64,000 nucleotides of DNA from an uncultured Eubacteriales bacterium (GCA_900545135.1 UQXL01000008.1:24080-88079), one strand, 5' to 3'. Shown: positions 49,599 through 59,475, numbered from the stretch's first letter. Numbers and translations: made by a program. The notes: generated by a model from the letters alone, not told the origin.

Positions 49599-50963
49599 TT
49601 AGCGATCTTTATAACGTATATATTTTCCGTTGGAATCGGATTTTACATTTCCGTGGTCTGCGGAAACTTTTCCGCCGACGAGCACGTAATCTATGCCCTC
49701 GGGAGTAAGCGTCGGGTTGTCAAAGGTCGCCTTGTCTGTGATGGTGTTTTCATCGAAGATAACTATGTCGGCGTCGCAGCCCTCTTTTATTCTTCCTTTG
49801 CCGTCAAGTCCGACTCTTTCGGCAGTCAGGACGGTCATCTTTCTGAGAGCCTCTATCAGCGTCAGGAGCTTTTTCTCTCTGACATATTCTCTGATGACCT
49901 TAGGAAAGGTTCCTGCGCCCCGCGGATGACCGTGTCTGTTGACGAAACCGCAGTCGCTGCCTATCATTACATAAGGCTTGGAGATAGCTTTGTCCACCTC
50001 CGCCTGATTCATGGCGAACACAGCCACATGAAGGTCCGGGTCCTCTTTTCTCAGTTCTTCAAAGATTTCTTTCGTGCATCTCTGGTTTACATAAGTTCCG
50101 TCCAGCACGAGTACGTCGCTGTATGATTTTCCCCATCTTTCAAAGCAGCCTTCGTCGAACACCGCCGTTCCTATGCCTGTGCAGAAGGCGTTGTACGGAT
50201 AACAGTCTACGGAAATGTCCGTGCCGTTTACTATGGCGTCTTCTATGATTTTCAGCGTTTCGTCCATATATCCCACTGCGCTGCAGCTTCCTATATGAGA
50301 CATCTCGATGGCGCAGCCTGTGGCTTTGGATATTTCTATCAGTTCTCTGGTCGATTCAGGAGCTTTGGGGCCGTCTTGTCTAAAATGGACTGAGACGAGA
50401 TATTTGTCGCTTTCCATAGCCCTGACCAGCTCGATGGTTTCCTCCGTGGTCACGCCGGGAGCATATTCAAATCCGCAGGAAATGCCTACAGGAGAATATT
50501 TCTTCATTTCATTGAGCAGGCTTTTCATCTTTTCCAGCTGCTGTCTGGTGCTTGGCGCGTAACGGTCTCCTGCGCCGGCCAGTTCGCGGAGATAATTCTG
50601 GCCTATGAAAGTCATGATGTTCAGGGGCGCTCCCTCTTTGTCTATTCTGCCGACAAAGTCTTCCATCGAGTTATAACTATCGCCGCAATTTCCGACGATT
50701 TGAGTCGTAACTCCCATCTGCAGGCCTCTTCCTGCAGTAAAAAAATCGTCCTCCCTGCCGCCTGCAAACTTGTCTTCATGGGCATGTATGTCTATGAAGC
50801 CCGGCGAAACCACTTTACCTTCCGCGTCTATTACTTGAGTACATTCTTCACTGACATTGCCTATCTTTTCGATTTTACCGCCGTGAATCAATATATCTGC
50901 TTGCACCCATGAATTGCTATCAAAATCGGGAAATTTTCCGTTTATAATTTTCAGATCTTTCAT
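49599..50963 (-). CDS. D-aminoacylase / N-acyl-D-amino-acid deacylase family amidohydrolase
   Basis: 454 residues of amidohydrolase fold. The metal motif is FIDIHAHEDKFA (H-x-H, about 58-69), a Cys in IVGNCGDS (about 94) typical of D-aminoacylases, EMSHIGS, and the C-terminal GCDADIVIFDENTI. It releases free D-amino acids from N-acyl- or dipeptide-like substrates. It follows an oppDF-type transporter by 259 bp in the same direction and probably completes a D-peptide use pathway. Confidence 0.85.
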   Translation of the reverse strand: MKDLKIINGKFPDFDSNSWVQADILIHGGKIEKIGNVSEECTQVIDAEGKVVSPGFIDIHAHEDKFAGGREDDFFTAGRGLQMGVTTQIVGNCGDSYNSMEDFVGRIDKEGAPLNIMTFIGQNYLRELAGAGDRYAPSTRQQLEKMKSLLNEMKKYSPVGISCGFEYAPGVTTEETIELVRAMESDKYLVSVHFRQDGPKAPESTRELIEISKATGCAIEMSHIGSCSAVGYMDETLKIIEDAIVNGTDISVDCYPYNAFCTGIGTAVFDEGCFERWGKSYSDVLVLDGTYVNQRCTKEIFEELRKEDPDLHVAVFAMNQAEVDKAISKPYVMIGSDCGFVNRHGHPRGAGTFPKVIREYVREKKLLTLIEALRKMTVLTAERVGLDGKGRIKEGCDADIVIFDENTITDKATFDNPTLTPEGIDYVLVGGKVSADHGNVKSDSNGKYIRYKDR

Positions 50964-51222
50964 ATTCTCAATCCTCTTTTCTTGCTTTTAGCGAACAAAG
51001 GCAATGCTCACTGGTGCGGCGACGAAGCTGCGAGCCGTGCCCTAAGCCGCGCGAGTCAGAGTCCCGTGCAGGTCAAAACTATGCACAAGCCAGAACGCCG
51101 CGCGAGGCAGAGTCCCGCGCAGCGTTAGGTTCCAGCGCAACGTCAGAGTCCCGTGCAGCGTCTGTGAGCTTTTTCCGCACGGCCGCAGGCCGGCGTCCGA
51201 CGCACACAACTAGCCGTCGCCG
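50964..51222. repeat. intergenic region with three GC-rich repeats
   Basis: GCGCGAGTCAGAGTCCCGTG (51049), GCGCGAGGCAGAGTCCCGCG (51100) and AACGTCAGAGTCCCGTGCAG (51138-51158) are degenerate copies of one motif. A GCCGCAGGCCGGCG palindrome lies near 51183. No promoter for the downstream D-aminoacylase gene is clear except A/T-rich sequence near 50975-51000. Confidence 0.65.
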
Positions 51223-52203
51223 CTATGCGTCAAATTCTATCTCTCCGGCAAAATGGCAGGCCACGCAATGACCGTCGCCCATATCCTTGAGAGGCGGTTC
51301 AGAGCTTTGGCATATATCCTTGCTGAACTTGCAGCGGTTGCAGAACCGGCAGCCATCGCCAACGTCTATGAGACTTGGCATATCGCCGCTGAGCAGATAC
51401 TTCTTTCTCTCCCTTTCCCTCGGGTGAAGAGGCGGAACTGAAGACATTAGTCCCAGCGTATACGGATGCAGACAATGGTCGTATATATCTTCCGTCTTGC
51501 CTATCTCCATGACTTTTCCCCCATACATTACGCATATGCGGTCGCTCATATATCTTACCACCGAAAGATTGTGGGTGATGAAGATATAAGTCATGTTCAG
51601 CTCCTTCTGCAAGCGCAGCAGCTCGTTCAGAGTCTGCGCCTGAACGGATACGTCAAGGGCGCTGGTCGGTTCATCGAGAACCAGGATGCGCGGCATGAGC
51701 GAAATAGCTCTTGCTATGCTGACTCTCTGCTGCTGGCCGCCCGACAGCTCGTTTGGAAATCTGTCCAGCAGTTCCTTTCTGAGATTTACCTTTTCGACTG
51801 TGTCCAGAATCCTCTCTCTGGCTTCTTCCTTTGAATAACCGTTTATAAGCAGCGGTCTTTCAAGGGTGCGGTATATAGTCGAGCGTGGATTCAGCGAGGA
51901 GGCAGGATCCTGAAAGACCGCGCTTACTTCTTTTCCGCCGCCTCTGTTCTTCTTGTCCGCCCATATATCCTTTCCGTCTATGATTACGGTGCTTTCAGTC
52001 GGAGGCAGAAGACCCAGTATCATCTTGGCCAGCGTAGTCTTGCCGCTTCCGCTTTCGCCTACCAGCCCGAGAGTTTCCCCCTCGTATACGTCGAGAGAAA
52101 TACCGTCGACCGCTTTGACATATTTGGCGTTCTTTTTGCCTATGCTTCTGAGAGGAAAATACTTTTTTATATCTTTTATTTCTACTACTTTATTGTCTTT
52201 CAT
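51223..52203 (-). CDS. oligopeptide ABC transporter ATP-binding protein (OppF type)
   Basis: 326 residues with Walker A GESGSGKTTLAK (about 52-63), signature LSGGQQQRVSIARAI, Walker B ILVLDEPTSALDVS, and the C-terminal oligopeptide/dipeptide extension with Cys residues CRFCNRCKFSKDIC that may hold an Fe-S cluster. It energises peptide import with the OppD-type partner, which it overlaps by 14 bp. Confidence 0.92.
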   Translation of the reverse strand: MKDNKVVEIKDIKKYFPLRSIGKKNAKYVKAVDGISLDVYEGETLGLVGESGSGKTTLAKMILGLLPPTESTVIIDGKDIWADKKNRGGGKEVSAVFQDPASSLNPRSTIYRTLERPLLINGYSKEEARERILDTVEKVNLRKELLDRFPNELSGGQQQRVSIARAISLMPRILVLDEPTSALDVSVQAQTLNELLRLQKELNMTYIFITHNLSVVRYMSDRICVMYGGKVMEIGKTEDIYDHCLHPYTLGLMSSVPPLHPRERERKKYLLSGDMPSLIDVGDGCRFCNRCKFSKDICQSSEPPLKDMGDGHCVACHFAGEIEFDA

Positions 52204-53176
52204 CGTCTTTCCCTCCTTGAGCGAAGTGGCATGCCACGAAATGGCCGTCGCTTATCTCCCTGAGCTTCGGTCTTTCTGCTCTGCACTTTTCCATGCAGGA
52301 TGGGCATCTGTCCGCGAACTTGCAGCCGGCCACCTCCTGCGACAGGTCAGGAACGGTGCCCTGAATCGTTTCCAGCCGTCCCTCATCCTTGGTTATCGTC
52401 GGCAGGGCTTTCATGAGAAGCTTGGTGTAAGGATGAGCGGCATTGTCGAATATGTCGAAAACGTCGGCTACTTCTACTATGTTGCCGGCATACATAACGC
52501 CGACGCGGTCGGCCATGTCGGCCACTATGCCGAAATCGTGAGTTATCATCAATACAGAGGAGTTGTATTTGCTGCGCAGCTCGTTCATCAGTTCTATTAT
52601 TCCTGCCTGTATGGTAACGTCGAGAGCTGTGGTCGGCTCGTCAGCTATGAGAAGCTTTGGATTTCTGCAAAGCATCATGGCTATCATGACTCTCTGTCTC
52701 ATTCCTCCGCTTATCTCGTGAGGATAGGATTTCATCCTGGATTCCACATCGGAAATCTTGACGTCTTTCAACGTCTGAAAAGCTATTTCGTGAGCTTCTT
52801 CCTTGGATTTTCCCTCTTCAATGAGACCCTCTGAAACCTGATATCCTATGCTGTAGACAGGGTTCAGCGAGTCGAGAGGATTCTGGAATATCATTCCTAT
52901 TTCCTTCCCTCTTATGTGGCTCATGTCTTTTTCGCTCAGGCCGACGATTTCCTTGTCTTCAAAGATTATCTCTCCGCCTGAAATCTTTCCCGGCTCCTGC
53001 AAAAGTCTCATGATGCCGAGGGCTGTGGTTGATTTTCCGCAGCCTGATTCGCCTACGAGAGCGAAAACTTCGCCTTTCTTTATGTCGAAAGATACCTGGT
53101 CAACTGCTCTGACCACTCCGTGCTTGGTTTCAAAATTGATCGACAGGTCTCTTACTTTTAATATCGTATTGTCCAT
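52190..53176 (-). CDS. oligopeptide ABC transporter ATP-binding protein (OppD type)
   Basis: 328 residues with Walker A GESGCGKSTTALG, signature ISGGMRQRVMIAMML, Walker B LLIADEPTTALDVT and the C-terminal peptide-family extension (CKFADRCPSCMEKC). Second ATPase of the peptide importer. The gene is 12 bp after the OppC-type permease. Confidence 0.92.
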   Translation of the reverse strand: MDNTILKVRDLSINFETKHGVVRAVDQVSFDIKKGEVFALVGESGCGKSTTALGIMRLLQEPGKISGGEIIFEDKEIVGLSEKDMSHIRGKEIGMIFQNPLDSLNPVYSIGYQVSEGLIEEGKSKEEAHEIAFQTLKDVKISDVESRMKSYPHEISGGMRQRVMIAMMLCRNPKLLIADEPTTALDVTIQAGIIELMNELRSKYNSSVLMITHDFGIVADMADRVGVMYAGNIVEVADVFDIFDNAAHPYTKLLMKALPTITKDEGRLETIQGTVPDLSQEVAGCKFADRCPSCMEKCRAERPKLREISDGHFVACHFAQGGKDDERQ

Positions 53177-53188
53177 CTTTCTCCTCCC

Positions 53189-54019
53189 TTACACTTTGAG
53201 TCTAGGGTCAAGCAGCTCTTTCACGCCTTCGCCGACGAGGTTGAAGCCGAGAACCATCCAAACTATAGCTACGCCCGGCGCCATGGAAATCCAAGGTGCC
53301 TGAGTCAGATACTGTATTCCGTCCTGGAGGATCATTCCCCAGTCAGGCTGCGGCTGCTGCGCGCCCAGTCCCAGGAAGCCCATGGAAGTTGTGGACAGTA
53401 TGGCTGATGGCAGAGCCAGTGTGGCCAGTATGATTATAGTCGACGTAAGGTTCGGCAGTATATATCTCATCAGTATGCTGAAATCGCTTTCGCCGTATAT
53501 CCTCGCCGCTTCGATGTATGAAAGTTCCTTGAGCGACTGGACTTTTGCCCTGATTATCTTTGTGAACTGCGCCCAGCTTACTACCGCTACGGCTATGGCT
53601 ACGTTCATCGCGCTGGAGCCCAGCATGAGGACGATGGCCATGGCCAGGATTATAGGCGGTATTGCCCAGGCGGAATCCGTTACAAAGGTTATGATCTTAT
53701 CTATTTTCTTTCCGTAAAATCCGGCAAGCATACCAAGGGTTACGCCTATTATAGTCTCTATGACGACGGCCACAACGCCAACGCTTAAGGCTATCCTTGA
53801 GCCATAGACTACGCGGCTGAAAATACATCTGCCGTACTGGTCTGTGCCCAGAGGATATTCTGAGCAAGGGCCGACAAGCTTCATGGCCATATTCTGCTCA
53901 TCATAAGTGTGAGGCGCGATAAGCGGCGCAAAAATGGCGATGATAAGCACCGCGCCAAAAAGTATCATGCCGATGACAAACATTTTGTTTTTGAATATAT
54001 CTTTAAACTTTTTCTTCAT
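53189..54019 (-). CDS. oligopeptide ABC transporter permease (OppC type)
   Basis: 276 residues with about six helices. The N-terminal segment (KNKMFVIGMILFGAVLIIAI, PLGTDQYGRCIFSRVVYGSR in outline) and EAA loop (EAARIYGESDFSILMRYILPN in outline) are typical of OppC/DppC. It forms the membrane pore with the OppB-type permease. Confidence 0.92.
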   Translation of the reverse strand: MKKKFKDIFKNKMFVIGMILFGAVLIIAIFAPLIAPHTYDEQNMAMKLVGPCSEYPLGTDQYGRCIFSRVVYGSRIALSVGVVAVVIETIIGVTLGMLAGFYGKKIDKIITFVTDSAWAIPPIILAMAIVLMLGSSAMNVAIAVAVVSWAQFTKIIRAKVQSLKELSYIEAARIYGESDFSILMRYILPNLTSTIIILATLALPSAILSTTSMGFLGLGAQQPQPDWGMILQDGIQYLTQAPWISMAPGVAIVWMVLGFNLVGEGVKELLDPRLKV

Positions 54020-54031
54020 TGTCTGCCCTCC

Positions 54032-54961
54032 TTACTCCAAACGTATGCGAGGGTCAAGTATACCCGATATGATGTCGCCGATCAAGTTGCATATAACCGT
54101 AAGAACGGTTATGACAAAGATGATTCCCTGAACCACCATGAAATCCTGTTTGGAAATTGCTTTCCACAGAAGCTGTCCCATTCCAGGCCATGCAAATACA
54201 TTTTCTACTACTACAGCGCCTCCGATGAGCCATGGCAGCGATAAGAAAAACATTACGGTAACAGGTATCAAAGCGTTTCTCAGGATATGCTTTATGAGTA
54301 CCTTCCTGCTGCTCAGGCCCTTGGCGTTGGCAGTCATGACGTATCTTTCCCGCATGACGTCAAGAACCTCGGAGCGTGTAAGCCTGAATATCTGAGCCAG
54401 AGTCGGCAACGCCAGAGTGAACGCCGGCAGAATAAGCGAGGAGAAGCCGCTGTATCCCGATACAGGCAAAACACCCAGCGTTATGCTGAATATGAACATC
54501 AAAAGCACGCCCAGCCAAAACTGCGGCATCGACCATAAAACAATGGTTCCCACCGTCAGCGCTTTGTCTGCCGGTTTGTCTTTTCTCGTCGCCGCCAAAA
54601 GGCCCAGCGGTATGGATATCAGATATTCTATAAGTAAAGCTGCGCCCGTCAGCATCAGCGTATAAGGCAGACGCTGCATTATCAGGTCGCCTACGCTCTG
54701 CTTCATTGAAACGGACGTGCCGAAATCTCCCTGTAATATGTTGCCCAGCCAGTAAAAATACTGGACGACAGGAGGCTCGTCGAGCCCCCACCGGGCTTTC
54801 AGCTCCGCAACTCTCTCAGGAGATACTCTAGTATCTACCATGAGGTCGATCGGATCGCCCGGCATAGCCTGCATTATGGCAAAGACCAGAACTGAAACAA
54901 AGAGCACTATGGCTATGCCCATAAGCAGTCGCTTTATCACATAGTGAATAACACCATTCAC
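54032..54961 (-). CDS. oligopeptide ABC transporter permease (OppB type)
   Basis: 309 residues if started at the GTG at 54959-54961, which follows AGGAGG at 7 nt; the frame is open further to 55003 but without a good site. Starts VIHYVIKRLLMGIAIVLFVS, followed by GDPIDLMVD, PYTLMLTGAALLIEY, and the EAA-like loop YVMTANAKGLSSRKVLIKHI in outline. First permease gene of the operon, 83 bp after the serine hydrolase gene. Confidence 0.9.
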   Translation of the reverse strand: MNGVIHYVIKRLLMGIAIVLFVSVLVFAIMQAMPGDPIDLMVDTRVSPERVAELKARWGLDEPPVVQYFYWLGNILQGDFGTSVSMKQSVGDLIMQRLPYTLMLTGAALLIEYLISIPLGLLAATRKDKPADKALTVGTIVLWSMPQFWLGVLLMFIFSITLGVLPVSGYSGFSSLILPAFTLALPTLAQIFRLTRSEVLDVMRERYVMTANAKGLSSRKVLIKHILRNALIPVTVMFFLSLPWLIGGAVVVENVFAWPGMGQLLWKAISKQDFMVVQGIIFVITVLTVICNLIGDIISGILDPRIRLE

Positions 54962-55044
54962 GTCATGTCCTCCTATTATACTTAACAGATGGAGCCGCCG
55001 CACTGTTCGACCTGCCCGGTCATTCAGCGCAGCAGCTCCACGTT

Positions 55045-56076
55045 TTAAATTCCGAATATTTCCGCAGCGATTTTTTCGTACATTGCGTTTTTCGGAAGAC
55101 CTTCATAGTTGGTCAGCATGATCAAAGAAATATCGTCGTCTGTAAAGCGTGAAACTCTGGATATGAATCCTGTCGTTCCGCCCGTATGCCATATCTCCCT
55201 GTGGCCCTTGTATTCGCCCAAGAAAAAGCCGAATCCGTAGCCTGTAGCTGTTCCGTCCTTAAGGTGGTTTTCCTTGAAGGCTTCGGCCAAAGTTTCCCTC
55301 TTCAGAAGCAATTCAGAATCGCTCATGTAGAGGTGCTTGTGCCATTTGAACAAATCATCGACAGTAGATTGTATATTGCCGTCGGCATATCCTACCAGCG
55401 CCATATTGTACTCCTGTCTTACAAAATTGCCTTTATCGCCTTTAGTATATCCTTCAATCAGATTGTCAGCTTTTACATCCATATAATCGGGAGCTATGGT
55501 GTCGTTCATTCCCAGAGGCTCAAAGATCCTCTTCTTTAAAAACTCACCGAAGCTGAGTCCCGAAAGCTGGCGTACTATATCGCCCAGCATTACGTAAGCC
55601 GAGTTGCAGTAGGAATACTGGGTCTCAGGCTCAAAAGTCAAATCTCCGAAGCCCTTGATTATCTCCAGCATTTTCGCCGTGTCTGCCGTAGCTGACTCAG
55701 GTATATTGAGCCATACGTTGTCCTCAAAGTATTCTTTGATTCCGGAAACGTGGGTCATAAGATTTCTTACGGTCACCCGCTTCACATAGTCCGGGAAGTC
55801 GGGGAAAAACCTTTCCACCGGCTCGTCGTAGTCCAAAAGTCCCTGCTCTTTAAGCATCATGATAGCTATGCAGGTAAACTGCTTCGTGTTGGAAGCTATG
55901 ACAAATCCGTCCTCGGGCTTTACCTTTTGTCCCGTCTCCATGTCGGCAAGGCCGTAAGCTTTTCTTATGAGTATATCGTCGCCTTTAGTTATCAGCAGAG
56001 CCATTCCCGGCGTATTGTCGTTCATGTCTTCGCTGATAACTTTATCAAGTCTTTTCTCTAATGCTGCAATCTCCAT
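55045..56076 (-). CDS. beta-lactamase-fold serine hydrolase (class C/DD-peptidase-like)
   Basis: 343 residues with the S-x-x-K nucleophile motif SNTK (about 57-60), Y-x-N as YCN, and HTGG in the KTG position. No signal peptide is visible, so it is probably cytoplasmic. Relatives include D-aminopeptidases, DD-carboxypeptidases and esterases. Its place between a peptide-binding protein and the Opp permeases, with a D-aminoacylase downstream, points to cleavage of imported D-amino-acid peptides rather than antibiotic resistance (inference). Confidence 0.85.
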   Translation of the reverse strand: MEIAALEKRLDKVISEDMNDNTPGMALLITKGDDILIRKAYGLADMETGQKVKPEDGFVIASNTKQFTCIAIMMLKEQGLLDYDEPVERFFPDFPDYVKRVTVRNLMTHVSGIKEYFEDNVWLNIPESATADTAKMLEIIKGFGDLTFEPETQYSYCNSAYVMLGDIVRQLSGLSFGEFLKKRIFEPLGMNDTIAPDYMDVKADNLIEGYTKGDKGNFVRQEYNMALVGYADGNIQSTVDDLFKWHKHLYMSDSELLLKRETLAEAFKENHLKDGTATGYGFGFFLGEYKGHREIWHTGGTTGFISRVSRFTDDDISLIMLTNYEGLPKNAMYEKIAAEIFGI

Positions 56077-56080
56077 GAAA

Positions 56081-57658
56081 TTACCCCTTAGTTACGTCGT
56101 TGAAGATAGATCTGCCGTCGTTGGTCACCTTGAATCCTTTTACCTCGTCTGTAGTCGCGATGCAGTATTTGTCAGCGAACATGGAGATAGCAGGAAGTTT
56201 TGCAAACAATGCGTCCTGAGCAACTTCGTATTTTTCAACTCTGGCTTCAGGATCTGTTTCATATCTGGCGGCCACCAGAGCGTCGGTAACCGTAGGATCG
56301 TTCCACGGATAGCCTGAGGCCTCAGTAAATACGTAGTACATTATGTCAGCGTCGCTCCATACATAGCTTCTGGCCATCATCTGGAAGTCGTTTTCTTTCT
56401 GCAGCTGCTTGATATAAGCTGCTTCATATTCAACGATCTGCACATCTATGCCGATTTCTTTCAGCTGTGACTGGATTACAGGCGCCGCTGCTTTGTTGGA
56501 AGCCTTATCCGTCGGTGAGCAGTATTCGATGGTCAGCGGAGTTCCGTTCTTTTCGACGATGCCGTCTCCGTCAGTATCTTCATAGCCTGCCTCTTTGAGG
56601 AGTTCTTTGGCCTTGTCAGGGTTGTAAGCGTACTTTTCTGCATATTCAGCTTCTTTATCTGCGCTGTAGCCTGTCTGCGCCTTGGAAATAAATCCGTACA
56701 GCGGCGCTACCTGATCGTCGAGAGCAGAGGCAAGTGCTTCTCTGTCAATTCCGACATTGATAGCTTCTCTTACTTTCTGGTCGTTGAGAGGAGCGTCTAC
56801 AGTCTGGCACATCATATATGTGGAACCTGCCTGTTCATAGAAATATGCTTCCAGGCTGTCGTTTTCAGTGATGGATTTTACGCTGGAAGTAGGGATATCG
56901 TAAGCGATGTCTACGTTTCCTGCTTCAAGCTCGCTTACTCTTGTGAATTCGTCAGGTATGAATCTTACGATTACCTGGTCGAAATTCAGTACTCCCTGAT
57001 TTTCTACTTCAGGATTTGAAGTTACGAAGTTAGGGTTCTTTTCCAGAACGATTTCAGAACCGGCTTTCCACTCTTTAACCATGAAAGGTCCGTTGGTAAC
57101 AGCCGCTCTGTTGAATTCGTCATCTCCCATTTCCTCTGCCGCGGCTACGTCGACAAGGCCGCCGTATGTGCTGGCCAGACTGGCGTACATGTAAGGCGCC
57201 GGTTCGGAGAGAATGAATTTGAATGTTCTTTCATCTATTACTTCGATATCAGTAATCGCCTCGATGTCTCCTGAATACTGGCTTATCTCTTTCATTCTCT
57301 CAAAGGATGCCTTTACAGCTTCAGCGTCTAAAGCATCTCCGTTGGAGAACTTGGCGTCTTCAGGAAGAACGAAAGTTATCTCCTTGCCGTCTTCTGATTC
57401 AGTGTATGATTCCGCGAAACAAGGGTTAAGCGTGCTCATATCTTCGCTGAATGTTACCAGAGGGCTGTACAGCAGCTGGTGCACAACGTTTTCCCAGCCG
57501 ATCTGATGAATATCCGTACCCTCGATTTCATCCTGTATGGCAATGACCAGAGTCTTTGTGTCGCCGCCCTCGCTGTCGTTTCCGCCTCCGCCGCAGGCTG
57601 AAAACGAAAGGACTACGGCAAAGACTAAGATCAATGCGATAGCGCGTTTGATTTTCAT
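56081..57658 (-). CDS. oligopeptide ABC transporter substrate-binding lipoprotein (SBP5 family)
   Basis: 525 residues with a lipoprotein signal peptide (VLSFSAC, Cys about 22) and a family 5 extracellular solute-binding domain: FVLPEDAKFSNGD, VKASFERMKE, RTFKFILSEPAPYM, RFIPDEFTRVSELEAGNVDIA in outline. It captures peptides for OppBCDF. The stop is 4 bp before the serine hydrolase start. Confidence 0.92.
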   Translation of the reverse strand: MKIKRAIALILVFAVVLSFSACGGGGNDSEGGDTKTLVIAIQDEIEGTDIHQIGWENVVHQLLYSPLVTFSEDMSTLNPCFAESYTESEDGKEITFVLPEDAKFSNGDALDAEAVKASFERMKEISQYSGDIEAITDIEVIDERTFKFILSEPAPYMYASLASTYGGLVDVAAAEEMGDDEFNRAAVTNGPFMVKEWKAGSEIVLEKNPNFVTSNPEVENQGVLNFDQVIVRFIPDEFTRVSELEAGNVDIAYDIPTSSVKSITENDSLEAYFYEQAGSTYMMCQTVDAPLNDQKVREAINVGIDREALASALDDQVAPLYGFISKAQTGYSADKEAEYAEKYAYNPDKAKELLKEAGYEDTDGDGIVEKNGTPLTIEYCSPTDKASNKAAAPVIQSQLKEIGIDVQIVEYEAAYIKQLQKENDFQMMARSYVWSDADIMYYVFTEASGYPWNDPTVTDALVAARYETDPEARVEKYEVAQDALFAKLPAISMFADKYCIATTDEVKGFKVTNDGRSIFNDVTKG

Positions 57659-57713
57659 TTCAATACCTCCATTTTTCTCTCGAAATAAAATAAATATATA
57701 TGTCCTGCCACGT

Positions 57714-59042
57714 CTAGCGCACTGACAGCAGTCCCACTATAACGTTGGTAGGTTCATATCCCAATGCTTGGTCTATCTCTTCGGACAGACTGCTCACATC
57801 CCAGCGAAAATCAGCTTCTATCCCGCCGGCTGACGCTGTGTCGAGGAAAAGGCTCAGGCAGTTCAGCGCCTCTTCCGCATCGTGGACCAGCTTCCCGGCA
57901 GACTTTCCTCTGCCGTCGATCATGACTGCCAGCACATTTTCTCCTATATCCTCCCCCAGCAGACTTTCTATTTTAGCCTTTTCCTGCGGAGACAGTATAA
58001 TGAATTTCGCCGCAGATGCCGGCTGTCCGCCTTTCATCTCGTAAACCGCGGAAAGGATATCTTCCAGTTTGTCTGCAGCAGCTGTTTCACTGCGGCCTGT
58101 CTCCGGCGTGGAAATCTCGTGATAATCTTCTTCATCTTTGAAAACTCCCAAATTGAAAGAAGCTTTCTTTTCCACCAGCTTTCTTATCTTATCGTCATAC
58201 GGAGTAAGCCACAGAAGCTGTTCTTCTTCCGCTTTAAGCCTGTCGCGAAAAGCCACAGGCGTGCATTTCAGGTAGGCGGAAAACTGCTTGTAAAAATATC
58301 TCGGTGCGGAAAATCCGCTGTTTTCTGAGACTTGAGTGACCGGCATACCGGTGGTTATCAGATATCTGACCGCCTGGATCACCTTATAATACTCAACTGT
58401 CGCCTTGAAATTGACGTTCAGCTTTTCATTGAATTCTTTTGAAAGGTACTGCACGCTGACATACTCATTGTCAGCCAGCTTTCTCAGGTTCAGCTCGGCG
58501 GCGTTCATGTATATGGAGTCATATATCCTCAAGAATCTGTTGAGCCTGGCGTCGGAAACGCCTGAGTCTGCCAGCATGTTCTTAAAGTCGTGGAAATATT
58601 CGACTATGAGGTCCTCGGCTTCCTGGACTGTTTTTATCATAAGCGTATCGTCAGCTGTATTTACATATAGATTATATATGAGCAGCAATTTTGCCCGCAG
58701 CTGTTGCTGATGATTTTTTGTCGCTTTGCTCGGATAAAATAAAGTCGTGCTGCAGTTGTAAAGCGCTTTGTCTATAAGCGGCTGTAAGCTTTTCGCTGTT
58801 TCGCGCTCAACTTCAAACACGAGTACTACGTTTTCCTCTCCCGATTCACTGAACAGTTTCACAGGTTCGTCTATATTTATAATTTCTATATTTCCCTCAG
58901 TGAGATAACAGCGTCCCGCTACAAATTCGAGACCAAGCGTGCCTTTGAGGACGTACAGTATCCTCAGGTTCTCGCTGACGTGAAAAGGCTTGTTTCTTAT
59001 TTCCAGAGCTTTTATAACCAGTCCGTTATCACCTGTATCCAT
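57714..59042 (-). CDS. AraC-family transcriptional regulator with C-terminal extension
   Basis: 442 residues. An N-terminal cupin-like sensor (about 1-100) is followed by a linker and the AraC double HTH at about 180-275 (NLRKLADNEYVSVQYLSKEF and VTQVSENSGFSAPRYFYKQFSA in outline). Unlike most AraC proteins the HTH is central; about 165 residues follow, with no domain I can name. It lies 55 bp before the peptide-binding protein gene on the same strand and is the likely local regulator. Confidence 0.82.
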   Translation of the reverse strand: MDTGDNGLVIKALEIRNKPFHVSENLRILYVLKGTLGLEFVAGRCYLTEGNIEIINIDEPVKLFSESGEENVVLVFEVERETAKSLQPLIDKALYNCSTTLFYPSKATKNHQQQLRAKLLLIYNLYVNTADDTLMIKTVQEAEDLIVEYFHDFKNMLADSGVSDARLNRFLRIYDSIYMNAAELNLRKLADNEYVSVQYLSKEFNEKLNVNFKATVEYYKVIQAVRYLITTGMPVTQVSENSGFSAPRYFYKQFSAYLKCTPVAFRDRLKAEEEQLLWLTPYDDKIRKLVEKKASFNLGVFKDEEDYHEISTPETGRSETAAADKLEDILSAVYEMKGGQPASAAKFIILSPQEKAKIESLLGEDIGENVLAVMIDGRGKSAGKLVHDAEEALNCLSLFLDTASAGGIEADFRWDVSSLSEEIDQALGYEPTNVIVGLLSVR

Positions 59043-59075
59043 ATTTCTGCTCCGCCTTTACATCCTATCGTTAAT

Positions 59076-59104
59076 ATAATAATTCATATGGCATGAACGT
59101 TCAA
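59076..59104 (-). promoter_or_regulatory. sigma-A promoter for the AraC-type gene
   Basis: On the minus strand TTGAAC (59099-59104), a 17-nt spacer and TATTAT (59076-59081), about 34 bp before the start. Confidence 0.6.
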
Positions 59105-59450
59105 TTTACTAATTTAAATAGCTTGTGTACTTTTTCAAACAAAGTGAAGTTTTTATGGAAATTTTAGTTAATAAAAATAAAATTTTGTTAATTATTTTGT
59201 GTGAGCTCTCTAAATTTTACTCTTTTTTGACCTCCTATGCAAGAGTAAATTTGAAAGTATACCAGACAAATATCCGTGAATAATCACCTGAATCGACATA
59301 TTCCTGCAGTTCACATGGCTGGAGGGATTCCCGGTCCTCCGTCACCCCTCCTGGCTGCCCGGCCGCTGAATAATTATGCAAAACCGTGGCTGCGAATATG
59401 CCCCGAAATCCTCGGCCGGCAGCGGACGCGGCTTTGCGTCTTGAAGAAAA

Positions 59451-59475
59451 CTGCCGCATAAAATATATGCGGCAG
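59451..59475 (-). terminator. terminator of the DUF134-NifX-like operon
   Basis: Perfect 10-bp stem CTGCCGCATA (59451-59460) / TATGCGGCAG (59466-59475), followed by TTTTCTTC on the minus strand. Confidence 0.8.

Noticed and set aside
55045..56076. Beta-lactam resistance enzyme
   Set aside because: The fold matches, but there is no signal peptide and the operon context is peptide import, so a peptidase or esterase role is more likely.
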